Origin: JAYOFM01 sp038117225
GTDB lineage: Bacteria; Pseudomonadota; Alphaproteobacteria; Rhodospirillales; Casp-alpha2
Assembly: GCA_038117225.1 (NCBI GenBank)
Contig: JAYOFM010000040.1
Coordinates: 1-29,461 of the forward strand
Length of the DNA: 29,461 nucleotides
Reading direction: 5' to 3'
The position numbers were made by a program, and so were the translations under genes. Shown here one piece after another: positions 1 through 7,649 of this stretch. The notes below the pieces were generated by a model. It was not told where the DNA came from and did not search any database. It worked only from the letters and a program-made list of their open reading frames with translations. Position 1 is the stretch's first letter, and the number at the start of each line of letters is the position of its first letter.

Positions 1-2
1 CG

Positions 3-30
3 TGAGCCTCCCCCACTGAAGTGGTCCACC
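3..30 (+). repeat. Probable left terminal inverted repeat of the IS
   Basis: The sequence begins with TG, as IS3-family ends do, is C-rich, and contains a CCACT-GA-AGTGG dyad at 13-24. It lies 30-55 bases upstream of orfA, where the left end is expected. The matching right end is not in the window, so the outer boundary is inferred. Confidence 0.55.
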
Positions 31-59
31 GTTATAGTGAGGAAAACGGAGGATCAGAG

Positions 60-338
60 ATGGGCAACAAGCGTCCCTTACCGGAAGAAATCGTCAACAA
101 GCTGCGCCAGGTCGAGGTGTTGATGGGGCAAGGCATGCCCCGTCTTGATGCGATCCGCGAGATCGGTGTTGTCGAACAAACCTATTATCGCTGGCGGCGC
201 CAATACGGCGGCATGGGCACGGATCAGGTCAAAGAACTAAAGCGTCTTCAGAAAGAGAACGAACGCCTTCGCAAGGCTGTATCTGACCTCACTTTGGATA
301 AGCAAATTTTGGCAGAGGCAGCCAAGGGAAACTTCTGA
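60..338 (+). CDS. IS3-family transposase OrfA (helix-turn-helix subunit)
   Basis: This 92-residue protein is the DNA-binding subunit that, in IS3 elements, is also fused to OrfB by programmed -1 frameshifting to give the active transposase. A helix-turn-helix spans about residues 5-50, with the typical TYYRWRRQYGG segment, followed by a leucine-zipper-like coiled coil (LKRLQKENERLRK). The ATG at 60 is chosen because GGAGG at 48-52 lies 7 bases upstream; a longer reading frame opens at GTG 21 inside the terminal repeat and is less likely. Length is normal for the family, so OrfA itself appears intact. It overlaps the orfB frame at its end (-1 frame), as usual. Without OrfB it has no transposition function; it could still bind IS ends. 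Confidence 0.9.
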   Translation: MGNKRPLPEEIVNKLRQVEVLMGQGMPRLDAIREIGVVEQTYYRWRRQYGGMGTDQVKELKRLQKENERLRKAVSDLTLDKQILAEAAKGNF

Positions 339-520
339 GCCCCGCGCGTCGCCGCGCCTGTGTCGAGCGGGTTCGCGATCAGCTGGGTGTTTCCGAACGC
401 CACGCCTGCCGCGTTCTCGGTCAGCACCGGTCCACGCATCGCAAACTCCCACGGGGCCGTGATGACGAAGCCACCCTTATCGCCGACATGATCGAACTGA
501 CCCGGCAATATGGGCGGTAC
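338..520 (+). pseudogene. IS3-family transposase OrfB, N-terminal fragment
   Basis: In the -1 frame relative to orfA the sequence reads LSPARRRACVERVRDQLGVS and continues to TRQYGRY, the standard beginning of IS3-family OrfB (HTH_21 region). In intact elements this would continue as GYRR and into the DDE integrase core. Here it stops matching after the TAC codon at 518-520 and continues in frame as UreG sequence. No independent start codon or ribosome site is seen, consistent with expression by frameshifting from orfA. All catalytic residues are missing. Confidence 0.85.
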
Positions 521-907
521 CTCGCCGCCGTTAGCGACATGGCGGCGCGATTCCCCAATCTCGAGATCATCTTCGTCGAATCCGGCGGCGACAACCTGTC
601 GGCGACCTTCTCGCCGGAATTGGCCGACATCACCATCTATGTCATCGACGTTTCCGCCGGCGACAAGATCCCGCGCAAGGGCGGACCCGGTATTACCCGC
701 TCGGACCTGTTGATCATCAACAAGATCGATCTGGCGCCCCTGGTCGGCGCCGATCTCGACGTGATGGATCGCGATGCCCGCAAGATGCGCGGCGACAAAC
801 CGTTCTTCTTCACCAATCTGAAGGCTGAAATAGGAGTCGCCGAAATCGCCGAATTCATCATTCACATGGGGGGCGTTCGATCGCGCGCGGCCGCCGCCGC
901 CTTCTAG
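521..907 (+). pseudogene. ureG: Urease accessory GTPase UreG, C-terminal remnant fused to IS orfB
   Basis: UreG is the GTPase that, with UreD/UreF/UreE, delivers nickel to urease. The fragment begins at LAAVSDMAARFPNLEI and keeps the characteristic FVESGGDNLSATFSPEL, IYVIDVSAGDKIPRKGGPG, the guanine-specificity motif NKID, and MRGDKPFFFTNLK, then ends with an alanine-rich tail. About the first 85 residues of a normal (about 205-residue) UreG are missing, including the P-loop and the Cys-Pro-His nickel motif, so it cannot work as a GTPase. The reading frame is continuous with the upstream orfB fragment, so a chimeric product from the IS promoter by frameshifting is formally possible. No other urease gene is in the window; the next gene is convergent. 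Confidence 0.85.
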
Positions 908-913
908 ACCCCT

Positions 914-1462
914 TTATACGCAAAGGCCGCCGAGCAACAGGGCACGGCCGTCGGCATGGAAGACGCCGCGCGCGGTGGCGATGCCGCCGCCGACCTCGCG
1001 CAGGACGGCGATGGCCTCGGCGCCCTCGATCTCGGCGCCGGACACCACCGCCTGGCCGAAATCCGAGGTCGCCAGACGATCATCCAGATCGATGACGAAC
1101 ATGAACCGCCGCCCGGCGGTGAAGGCCTTGAATTGGAGCCGCAGTTCCTCGGCGCCGTCGGCGACGACGGGCTCGCCGACGAGCCCGACGTCGTTGTCGA
1201 CGGCCTCGAACTGCTGCGGCATGGAATAGCCGGGCCCGCCGTCCTCGGTGTCGAAGACCAGGCGCCCGCGCGAGCCCTGCAGGCGAATGGTCAGCGACTC
1301 CAGGCGCAGCGGCGACTGGCTTTTGTTGGCGATGGTGAAGATGTCGCCGCCGCCGGATTCGAAAAACTGCACCTCGACCACCGGCGCGCAGGCGTCCGCG
1401 GGACGGATCGCGAGCACCAGAATCACCAGGACGAATGACCCGAGCTTCCAAGGCATAGTCAT
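914..1462 (-). CDS. Small exported protein of unknown function
   Basis: This is a 182-residue protein with an N-terminal signal peptide: a short positive start (MTMPWK), a hydrophobic stretch (LGSFVLVILVLAI) and a likely cleavage site near ADA-CAP. The mature part looks like a beta-rich extracellular domain, with phrases such as ESGGGDIFTIANKS, GRLVFDTEDGGPGYS and a C-terminal SGAEIEGAE. This resembles, from memory, the small alphaproteobacterial proteins annotated 'aggregation factor core'; that label is uncertain. The start at 1462 is preferred over a longer frame opening at 1537 because an AAAGG stretch lies just upstream and the signal peptide follows directly. It is divergent from the kinase gene at 1558, leaving about 95 bases for promoters, and its stop lies 7 bases from that of the ureG remnant. 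Confidence 0.7.
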   Translation of the reverse strand: MTMPWKLGSFVLVILVLAIRPADACAPVVEVQFFESGGGDIFTIANKSQSPLRLESLTIRLQGSRGRLVFDTEDGGPGYSMPQQFEAVDNDVGLVGEPVVADGAEELRLQFKAFTAGRRFMFVIDLDDRLATSDFGQAVVSGAEIEGAEAIAVLREVGGGIATARGVFHADGRALLLGGLCV

Positions 1463-1557
1463 TGCACCTTTTCGCCGCGCCGCGACCCGTTGGGGCTGGC
1501 GGTGCTTGGTGCGAAAGGCATAACCTGTCGGCACCAATTCAACCGCGTAAGGATACA

Positions 1558-2655
1558 GTGCTCGGCATGGAAAAGACCAATCCGAATCATGCCCTCAAAC
1601 CGGCCGCCGCCGGCGTGCCGCAGGATTGGCCGCGGCTGGCCGAGCATCTGCGTCGGCATGATCTGACCCTGGACATCGGCGACCCACCGCGTCAGTTCGC
1701 ATCGGGATTTGGCAACCTGAATTATCTGCTGACCATCGATGGCGCGCCGGCGGTGCTGCGCCGCCCGCCGCTTGGCCCCATACCGCCCGGTGCCAATGAC
1801 ATGGCGCGGGAAAGCCGCATTCTGGAGCGGCTCTGGCAAGCCTACCCGTTGGCGCCCCGTTGCCTTCACGCGTCTCTCGATGACAGTGTGCTGGGCGCAC
1901 CGTTTTTCATCATGGAATATCGCGCCGGTCTGGTTATCGGCGGCAGTTTCTCCGCCGCGTACGATGCGTGGCGTGGCGAGGACGGGGCGCCCGTCGGTAT
2001 CGTCATCGCGAGTTCGCTGATCGATGCGCTGGTCGCACTTCATGGCGTCGATCCGGTGGATGTGGACCTTGATACGCTTGGAAAGCCGGAAGGGTTTCTC
2101 GCGCGCACGCGCGCGGGGTGGGCGACGCGCGCGGATCTGGCCTGGGGCGGCGCGCCGCCGCCGGTTCTTGGCGAACTGCTCGATTGGCTCGACGCTCACC
2201 CGGTCGAGGAGGGCGCGCCGACGCTCTTGCACAACGATTTCAAGCTCGACAACGTGATCCTCGATCCGGCGACATTCAATCCCGTTGCCGTCATCGACTG
2301 GGACATGGGAACACGGGGCGATCCGCTTTACGATCTCGCCGTGCTGTTGAGCTATTGGACCGAGGCCGGCGACCCCCCGGTGATGCACCAGTTGGCGCAG
2401 ATGCCGAGTGCCGGCCACGGGTTTCCGTCGCGCGAAGCCGTCGCCTCGGCGTACGCCGTCCGCAGAGGGCGGCCGCTCACCGAGTTCGCGGTGTACCGGG
2501 TGCTCGCGATCCTGCGGTTGGCCGTGGTGTTCATGCAGCTTAATCGGCGCTACCGGGAAGGCGGCAGCGATGACGCGCGCTTCGGGGCCTTCGGCGACCT
2601 GGCCAATGGCCTGCTGGAATTTGCTCGCGACGTGGCAAAGGAACGATACTTCTGA
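1558..2655 (+). CDS. Phosphotransferase family protein (APH/ACAD10-11-type kinase)
   Basis: This is a protein-kinase-fold small-molecule kinase of the aminoglycoside phosphotransferase (APH) family, about 365 residues. The Brenner-type catalytic loop HNDFKLDNV starts near residue 225 (catalytic Asp two residues later), and the metal-binding IDWDMGTRGDPLYDLA lies around 246-260. The N-lobe holds GFGNLNYLL and the VLRRPP lysine-loop equivalent. Family members of this branch are paired with acyl-CoA dehydrogenases and phosphorylate 4-hydroxyacyl-CoA so that it can be converted to 3-hydroxyacyl-CoA, as in levulinate catabolism. The adjacent acyl-CoA synthetase supports such a role, but no ACAD gene is in view. 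The GTG at 1558 is chosen because AAGGA at 1549-1553 is 4 bases upstream; ATG 1567 is the alternative. Specificity for CoA esters is inferred from context. Confidence 0.85.
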   Translation: MLGMEKTNPNHALKPAAAGVPQDWPRLAEHLRRHDLTLDIGDPPRQFASGFGNLNYLLTIDGAPAVLRRPPLGPIPPGANDMARESRILERLWQAYPLAPRCLHASLDDSVLGAPFFIMEYRAGLVIGGSFSAAYDAWRGEDGAPVGIVIASSLIDALVALHGVDPVDVDLDTLGKPEGFLARTRAGWATRADLAWGGAPPPVLGELLDWLDAHPVEEGAPTLLHNDFKLDNVILDPATFNPVAVIDWDMGTRGDPLYDLAVLLSYWTEAGDPPVMHQLAQMPSAGHGFPSREAVASAYAVRRGRPLTEFAVYRVLAILRLAVVFMQLNRRYREGGSDDARFGAFGDLANGLLEFARDVAKERYF

Positions 2656-2685
2656 ACGCCGAGGTTTCGGACCAGGACGACGACC

Positions 2686-4305
2686 ATGAAACGCATCCCC
2701 ATGGACGACTACGAGGCGACCCATCGGCAGTTCCAATGGACTATTCCGCCGACGTTCAACTTCGGCGTCGATGTGGTCGATCGATGGGCCGGGTCGGGTG
2801 ACGGCGAGCGAACGGCGCTGATCTGGCTCAACGAGGCCGGCGATGAGCGCCGCTTCAGCTTCGCCGACATCGGCCGTCTGACGAGCCAATTCGCCAATCT
2901 GCTGCGGCGCCAAGGTGTCGAAAAAGGCGACCGGGTCCTGGTCATGCTGCCGCGTGTCCCGGAATGGCAGCTCGCCATGGTCGGCTGCCTCAAGCTCGGC
3001 GCCGTGCCGATCCCCTGTATCACCATGCTGACGGCCGGCGATATCGCCTACCGGGTTGAGCATGCCGGGGCGCGGGCGGCCATTACCACGGCGGACAACG
3101 TGGGCAAGTTCGACCGCATTGATGGGCTGGATGTCCGGATCAGCGTCGGCGGCGGCGATGGCTGGATCGATTTCGTCTCGGCGATGGGCGCGGAATCCGA
3201 TGATTTCGCGGCGCCGGCGATCGCCGCCGATGATCCGGCGGTGCTCTATTACACATCCGGTTCCACCGGCAAGGCCAAGGGCGTGCTGCACGCGGCGCGC
3301 GGCCTGTTCGCGTGGCGGGTTTCCGCCTGGTACTGGCTCGACCTCAAGGCCGAAGACGTCATCTGGTGCACGGCGGATACCGGATGGAGCAAGGCCGGCA
3401 CCAGCATCCTGTTCGGTCCCTGGAGTTGTGGCAGTACGGTACTCTTTTACGACGGACCGTTCGATGCCGCGCGGCGGATCGACCTGTTGGAAAAATACGG
3501 CGTCACCGTGTTCTGCGCCGCCGCCACGGAACTGCGCCAGTTGATCCGGGAAGATTTTGGCGGCCGCAGCCTGACACGCTTGCGGCTGACGGTTTCGGCC
3601 GGGGAATCGGTCAATCCGGAAATCGTCAACCGCTGGCGGCAGTTGACCGGCGGCCTGTTGCTCGACGGCTACGGCCAGACGGAAACCCTGATGACGGTGA
3701 TGAACTACCCGGCCCTGCCGGTAAAACCGGGCTCCATGGGCCGGCCGCTGCCGGGCACCCATATGGTGATTTTGGGTGAGGACGACCGGGTGCTCGGGCC
3801 CGACGCGCCGGGCCGCCTGGCGCTCCGGTGCCCCAACCCGCAGATGATGCTGGGCTACTGGAACGACCCGGAACAGACGGCGGCGAGCCGCGTCACCATC
3901 GACGGCGCCGAATGGTTCGTCACCGGCGACACCGCCCGCATGGACGCCGACGCTTACCTGTTCTACGAAGGCCGCGACGACGATGTCATCAACTCCGCCG
4001 GCTACCGCATCGGCCCCATGGAGGTCGAGAACGCGCTGATGGAGCACCCGGCGGTACGCGAATGCGCCGCCGTCGCCAGCCCCGATGCGGAACGCGGCGA
4101 GGTGGTCAAGGCGTTCGTGGTATTGAACGACGGCCATGCCGGCGACGCCTCGCTGACCAAGGAATTGCAGGACTACGCCAAGACGGTGACCGCGCCCTAC
4201 AAATACCCGCGCCGCATCGCCTACGTCGATGACCTGCCGAAAACCGTAACCGGCAAGATCCAGCGCCGAAAGCTGCGTGACGCCGAGTATGCGGGCAAGG
4301 ATTGA
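2686..4305 (+). CDS. AMP-forming acyl-CoA synthetase
   Basis: This 539-residue ANL-superfamily ligase activates a carboxylic acid to the acyl-adenylate and then to the CoA thioester in the cytoplasm. Visible motifs are the phosphate loop YYTSGSTGKAKG (188-199), DGYGQTE (327-333), WFVTGD (410-415), YRIGP at the hinge (440-444) and the C-terminal catalytic lysine in TVTGKIQRRK (Lys524). Overall it looks closest to medium-chain (ACSM-like) ligases, but the chain length of the substrate cannot be read. It follows the kinase gene after 30 bases and is probably in the same operon. ATG 2686 is used, with AGGA about 10 bases upstream; ATG 2701 is a possible in-frame alternative. Confidence 0.93.
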   Translation: MKRIPMDDYEATHRQFQWTIPPTFNFGVDVVDRWAGSGDGERTALIWLNEAGDERRFSFADIGRLTSQFANLLRRQGVEKGDRVLVMLPRVPEWQLAMVGCLKLGAVPIPCITMLTAGDIAYRVEHAGARAAITTADNVGKFDRIDGLDVRISVGGGDGWIDFVSAMGAESDDFAAPAIAADDPAVLYYTSGSTGKAKGVLHAARGLFAWRVSAWYWLDLKAEDVIWCTADTGWSKAGTSILFGPWSCGSTVLFYDGPFDAARRIDLLEKYGVTVFCAAATELRQLIREDFGGRSLTRLRLTVSAGESVNPEIVNRWRQLTGGLLLDGYGQTETLMTVMNYPALPVKPGSMGRPLPGTHMVILGEDDRVLGPDAPGRLALRCPNPQMMLGYWNDPEQTAASRVTIDGAEWFVTGDTARMDADAYLFYEGRDDDVINSAGYRIGPMEVENALMEHPAVRECAAVASPDAERGEVVKAFVVLNDGHAGDASLTKELQDYAKTVTAPYKYPRRIAYVDDLPKTVTGKIQRRKLRDAEYAGKD

Positions 4306-4371
4306 CGGCGGCCGTTGCCAGCCGGCGGTGACCTGCCCTAACCTGTTTGCCGAACCGGCGGAGAGCGAGCC

Positions 4372-5115
4372 ATGCTTTACGGCAGAACGGCGGCCCAGGC
4401 GGCGGCGGCGAGCCGCGTCGTCCGGGTCAATGAGCGGGATTACGTGCTCGACGGCTACGTCGGCGCGTCGCCGGTGCGCGGCCATTATGTGGAAGGCAAC
4501 GAGGTCAACGACAACGGCGAGCCGCAGGGATTTCTGGTGCACCAGCCGGCGGGCGCCGTCACCCTGCCGCACTTTCATGAATGCGATCAGTTTCAGGTGG
4601 TGGTCGGCGGATCGGGGCGAATCGGCAAGACGGCCGTGCGGCCCCTCACCGTGCAGTATGCCAACGCGCACACGCCCTACGGTCCCGTCGTCGCCGGCGA
4701 CGAGGGGCTGCTCTATTTCACCCTGCGCGCCCGTTGGGATCCGGGCGCCAAGTACATGCCGGCGAGCCGCGACAAACTGATCAAGGGCAACCAGCGCACC
4801 CGCCTGGTCGGCGGCATCGAGGGCGGGCCGGCGGGCAAACCGGTGGAAACCCTGGTGGCGCCGGAAGCCGACGGTCTGGCCGCGCATCTGCTGCGTCTCG
4901 GCCCGGGGGAACGCGGCCGCGCCGATGATCCGGCCGGCAGCGGCGGGCAGTACATCGTCGTCGCCGACGGCGCCATGCGGCGCGGCGGTGACGATTATGA
5001 GCGGCTCTCCTGCTTGTTTGTCACCGCCGACGAGCCGGCGTTCACTTTTCAAGCAGGCGACCGAGGGCTGGCCCTGCTGGTCCTGCAGTTGCCGCGGCCG
5101 AGCCGGCTTTCCTAG
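4372..5115 (+). CDS. Cupin-domain protein of unknown function
   Basis: This 247-residue cytoplasmic protein contains a cupin metal motif: G61 followed by H67, H69 and Q73 (LPHFHECDQFQ), with H100 (ANAHTPYG) as the likely later ligand, so the first half is a metal-binding cupin in which Gln replaces the usual Glu. The second half (about 150-247) looks like a second, degenerate cupin barrel without a histidine cluster. Bicupins of this type include dioxygenases, isomerases and binding proteins; no specific function can be assigned. It lies 66 bases after the acyl-CoA synthetase gene on the same strand and may belong to that operon. The start ATG is preceded by GGAGAGCG about 5 bases upstream. 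Confidence 0.7.
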   Translation: MLYGRTAAQAAAASRVVRVNERDYVLDGYVGASPVRGHYVEGNEVNDNGEPQGFLVHQPAGAVTLPHFHECDQFQVVVGGSGRIGKTAVRPLTVQYANAHTPYGPVVAGDEGLLYFTLRARWDPGAKYMPASRDKLIKGNQRTRLVGGIEGGPAGKPVETLVAPEADGLAAHLLRLGPGERGRADDPAGSGGQYIVVADGAMRRGGDDYERLSCLFVTADEPAFTFQAGDRGLALLVLQLPRPSRLS

Positions 5116-5143
5116 TTCCCGTACGCGGTGCGGAATATCCAGC

Positions 5144-5164
5144 GGCGAGCGTGCTCGGCTCGCC
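5144..5164. terminator. Hairpin between convergent genes, possible bidirectional terminator
   Basis: GGCGAGC at 5144-5150 pairs perfectly with GCTCGCC at 5158-5164 around a 7-base loop. It sits in the 50-base gap between the stop of the cupin gene (5115) and the stop of the ThDP-enzyme gene (5166), the expected place for a shared terminator. There is no T-tract on either side, so intrinsic termination would be weak. Confidence 0.4.
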
Positions 5165-5165
5165 C

Positions 5166-6851
5166 TTAGCCGCCGACGCGGCCGTCGACGGCGATATCCA
5201 GAAGGTTGGGACCAGGGTTGGCGAAGGCGGCGGCGAGGGCCGGCGCCACGGCGTCTGCCTCTGTGATGCGTTCGGCGGTGACGCCCATGCCACGCGCCAT
5301 GCCGGCGAAATCGATGGCGGGTCGGTCCAGATTCATGCCGATGAAATTGTCGTTGCCGTGGAAACCCAGCAGGCGCTGCTTGAGGATGCGGTAGCTGGCG
5401 TTGTTGGTGATGATGTAGGTCATGGGCAAATTCAGGTGCGCCGCCGTCCACAGCGCCTGGATCGAATACATGGCGCTGCCGTCGCCGACCATGGCGCAGA
5501 CGCGTCGATTCATGTCGGCCAACTGAATACCCACGGCCGCCGGCATGGCCCAGCCGATACCGCCGCTGGCGAACGCATGATAATCATAGCGGTCGCGATA
5601 GGGCCGCAGATTGGTCAGCTGGCGGGTCGAGGTCAGCGCTTCGTTGACCACTACCGCGTCGTCGGGCAGCGCCTCGACCACGCGCAGGGTCAGCCAGTCG
5701 GGATCGATGGGGCTCGCCCCGCCGAGGTCGCGCAGCCGCGCCACCAAGCCGGCGCGGTTGGTCGACCAGTTGCGGCCGGCGAGGTCGTCGCATCGTGCCG
5801 CCGCGCCTGATGCCAGGGCCTCACCGCCGCGCTGGCGCAACAGCGGAATCAACGCCGCCAGGGTCGCCTTGAGGTCGCTCCGGATCGCCATCTCGGCGGC
5901 ATAGTTCTTTCCCATGTCCCAATCCACCAGGCCGATGTGAACGACGGCCAGGTGTTCGGGCAGCGGATCGACGGCGCTCCACACCGACATGCGCAGCGCG
6001 TCGGCGCCGAGCACGATCATCAGATCGTAAGGCGATAGGACCTCGCGTACGTTCGCCTGATCCCGGCTCAGATTGCCCATGTAGCAGGGATGCTCGGACA
6101 GAAAATGCGATCCGTAGGGCACCGACTGCTGGTAGGCGGCGGCGCCCAGAACCTCGGCCAGTTCGGCGGCGTCGGCCAATGCATCCGATTTCACCAATTC
6201 ATCGCCGGCGACGATCAGCGGTCGCTCGGCGGCGAGCAATTTGTCGGCGAGGACGGTCAATAGGTCCGGCGCCGGCTGGGTGCGCGTGTCCACCCGGGTC
6301 GATGCCCCCAGCGAGACACCCGCTTCGTCATTCAGCACGTCGCCCGGCAGCGACAGGAATACCGGCCCGGTCGGTGGCGTGGTGGCGATCTTGGCGCAGC
6401 GGCGGATGATGCGCGGCAGATCCTCCAGCCGCGTCGCCTCGGTCGCCCATTTGACCACCGGGGCGGCAATGGGCACCAGCGGATCGTAGAGCAGCGGCTC
6501 GGTCAGGCCGTGGCCCTGTTCCTGCTGGCCGGCGGTGACGATCATCGGCGTGCCGGTGAACTTGGCGTTGTAGATGGAACCCATGGCATTGCCGAGGCCC
6601 GGTGCCACGTGCACGTTGCACGCCGTCAGCTTTCCCGAGGCACGGGAAAATCCATCGGCCATTGCGACCACGAGGGCTTCCTGCAAGCCCAGCACATAGG
6701 TCAGATCCGGGTGATCGGACATGGCATGCATGATCGGCAGTTCGGTGGTGCCCGGGTTGCCGAACATGTGGGTCACGCCCTCGTCCTTCAGCAACGACAG
6801 GAAGGCGGAACCGCCGGTGATCGTATTGGCGGTGGAGGCATGGGTGGTCAT
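5166..6851 (-). CDS. Thiamine-diphosphate-dependent enzyme, benzoylformate decarboxylase/acetolactate synthase type
   Basis: This 561-residue protein has the three-domain ThDP architecture. The Pyr domain has GNPGTTELPIM (31-41), the cofactor-activating Glu58 in YVLGLQEAL, and NVHVAPGLGNAMG with His81 at the position of benzoylformate decarboxylase His70. A central Rossmann-like domain follows. The PP domain has the metal/diphosphate motif GDGSAMYS (456-463) ending in ITNN (481-484). The family decarboxylates 2-oxo acids or condenses them. The GNPG-ELP and LGLQEA signatures favour the benzoylformate/phenylpyruvate/oxalyl-CoA-type branch over true acetolactate synthase, and no small regulatory subunit gene is nearby. 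The second catalytic histidine of benzoylformate decarboxylase is not evident. It is convergent with the cupin gene and divergent from the PilZ gene. Substrate unknown. Confidence 0.85.
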   Translation of the reverse strand: MTTHASTANTITGGSAFLSLLKDEGVTHMFGNPGTTELPIMHAMSDHPDLTYVLGLQEALVVAMADGFSRASGKLTACNVHVAPGLGNAMGSIYNAKFTGTPMIVTAGQQEQGHGLTEPLLYDPLVPIAAPVVKWATEATRLEDLPRIIRRCAKIATTPPTGPVFLSLPGDVLNDEAGVSLGASTRVDTRTQPAPDLLTVLADKLLAAERPLIVAGDELVKSDALADAAELAEVLGAAAYQQSVPYGSHFLSEHPCYMGNLSRDQANVREVLSPYDLMIVLGADALRMSVWSAVDPLPEHLAVVHIGLVDWDMGKNYAAEMAIRSDLKATLAALIPLLRQRGGEALASGAAARCDDLAGRNWSTNRAGLVARLRDLGGASPIDPDWLTLRVVEALPDDAVVVNEALTSTRQLTNLRPYRDRYDYHAFASGGIGWAMPAAVGIQLADMNRRVCAMVGDGSAMYSIQALWTAAHLNLPMTYIITNNASYRILKQRLLGFHGNDNFIGMNLDRPAIDFAGMARGMGVTAERITEADAVAPALAAAFANPGPNLLDIAVDGRVGG

Positions 6852-7108
6852 GGCGTGGTATGATCCTTAAAGTCTTGCCGGGGCTCGAACCTCGCCCGGA
6901 ACCGCGCTGGAAAGCCTAGACCCTCCCCCCGATCACGGGAAGCCCCGAACTACCGCGATAATCGCGCGCGATCGGTTCGATTTTGGATAACGGGTTCACG
7001 ATTTCCTGGCTATCTGTGAGGCGGATCACTGTTCGTTGACTGGTTATGGGCGTATAGTGACGGCGAATCGTGGATCAGAAAAATCGGATCAAAGTGCGGA
7101 CCACTGGT
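6852..7108. other. Divergent intergenic region, promoters not resolved
   Basis: This 257-base gap separates the ThDP-enzyme gene and the PilZ gene and must carry both promoters. It contains a perfect 12-base palindrome, ATCGCGCGCGAT, at 6961-6972, which could be an operator but is also likely in GC-rich DNA. TTGACT and TATAGT occur at about 7036 and 7053, but only 11 bases apart, too close for a standard sigma-70 promoter. No tRNA or other RNA gene was recognised. Confidence 0.4.
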
Positions 7109-7504
7109 ATGACGGACTTTTTACAGGAATTCGCGGAGAAGCCGGCCAGCAAGGCCAAACCGGCGGCGATCGCGACACCGGCCGCTAAACCGTTTCCGGC
7201 CACGCCGGCGCGCGCCGAGATGTCGGCGCCGGATGAGCGGCGCGCCAGCCGCCGCATTGATGTGGAATTGACGGCGGTCCTTCGATTCGAAAGTGAAGGG
7301 TTGGAATGCACCACCTCCGACCTCAGTTCCGGCGGCGTGAAGCTGAAATTGAAACACGACATGTTCAAGAACGTTCGCATCAACATCGCCAATTTCGGCG
7401 AAATTTCCGCCGAGATCGTATGGAAGGATGACGAATACGTCGGCCTCAAATTCCACGAGGATAACAGCGAAATCATCAGTGCCCTGGCCCGCATGACGGC
7501 CTAA
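7109..7504 (+). CDS. PilZ-domain protein (c-di-GMP receptor)
   Basis: This 131-residue soluble protein has a low-complexity Ala/Pro/Lys-rich N-terminus (about 1-40) and a C-terminal PilZ domain. Both c-di-GMP binding motifs are present: RRASRR (44-49, RxxxR) and DLSSGG (71-76, DxSxxG), followed by the barrel strand EIVWKDDEYVGLKF. It should therefore bind c-di-GMP and pass the signal to a partner in motility, surface polysaccharide or cell-cycle control; the partner is not visible. A GTG at 7070 would add 13 residues in the same frame; neither start has a clear ribosome site, and ATG 7109 is preferred. It stands alone between divergent and downstream genes, so it is probably a monocistronic unit unrelated to the catabolic genes. 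Confidence 0.85.
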   Translation: MTDFLQEFAEKPASKAKPAAIATPAAKPFPATPARAEMSAPDERRASRRIDVELTAVLRFESEGLECTTSDLSSGGVKLKLKHDMFKNVRINIANFGEISAEIVWKDDEYVGLKFHEDNSEIISALARMTA

Positions 7505-7649
7505 TCCGCTGCCCGCCCGGGTTCGTCCACGTGCTCCCGTTGTCACCCGCCGCGCAGGCTGGTGCTATTCTCTGCGGGTCGTTTCCGCATGACCTTGCAT
7601 TCGGCCGTGATCCAATGAAACTGCTGGCTCGAACGCCCGGAGGCGATGG

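Larger units (their letters stand above)
3..520 (+). mobile_element. Left part of an IS3-family insertion sequence, truncated
   Basis: The segment holds the left terminus, a complete orfA and roughly the first 60 codons of orfB of an IS3-family element (IS407-like by protein similarity, from memory). The probable left inverted repeat starts with TGAGCCTCCCCCACT near base 3, and within it bases 13-24 form a small dyad (CCACT/AGTGG). The orfB reading frame ends abruptly around base 520, where urease accessory sequence begins. The rest of orfB, with the DDE catalytic residues, and the right inverted repeat are absent. The element cannot move by itself. A deletion starting inside the element, or a recombination between two loci, would explain the structure; an assembly error is also possible. 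Confidence 0.85.

Noticed and set aside
1459..5451. A 1330-codon open frame on the minus strand
   Set aside because: It runs antisense through the kinase, acyl-CoA synthetase and cupin genes and into the ThDP gene. Its composition (Arg, Ala, Gly, His, Gln rich, no domain) is what a stop-poor antisense frame in GC-rich DNA gives, while the plus-strand genes have clear motifs.
6870..6900. GGTTCGAG on the minus strand looking like a tRNA T-loop
   Set aside because: The flanking bases do not form a T-stem or acceptor stem, and no anticodon or D arm can be drawn.
7036..7058. Possible sigma-70 promoter TTGACT/TATAGT before the PilZ gene
   Set aside because: The spacer is only 11 bases, far from the 16-18 needed, and no good -35 exists at the right distance from TATAGT.
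7540..7571. Possible promoter TTGTCA/TATTCT before the LLM oxidoreductase
   Set aside because: The spacer is 20 bases, too long for a normal sigma-70 promoter; left unannotated.
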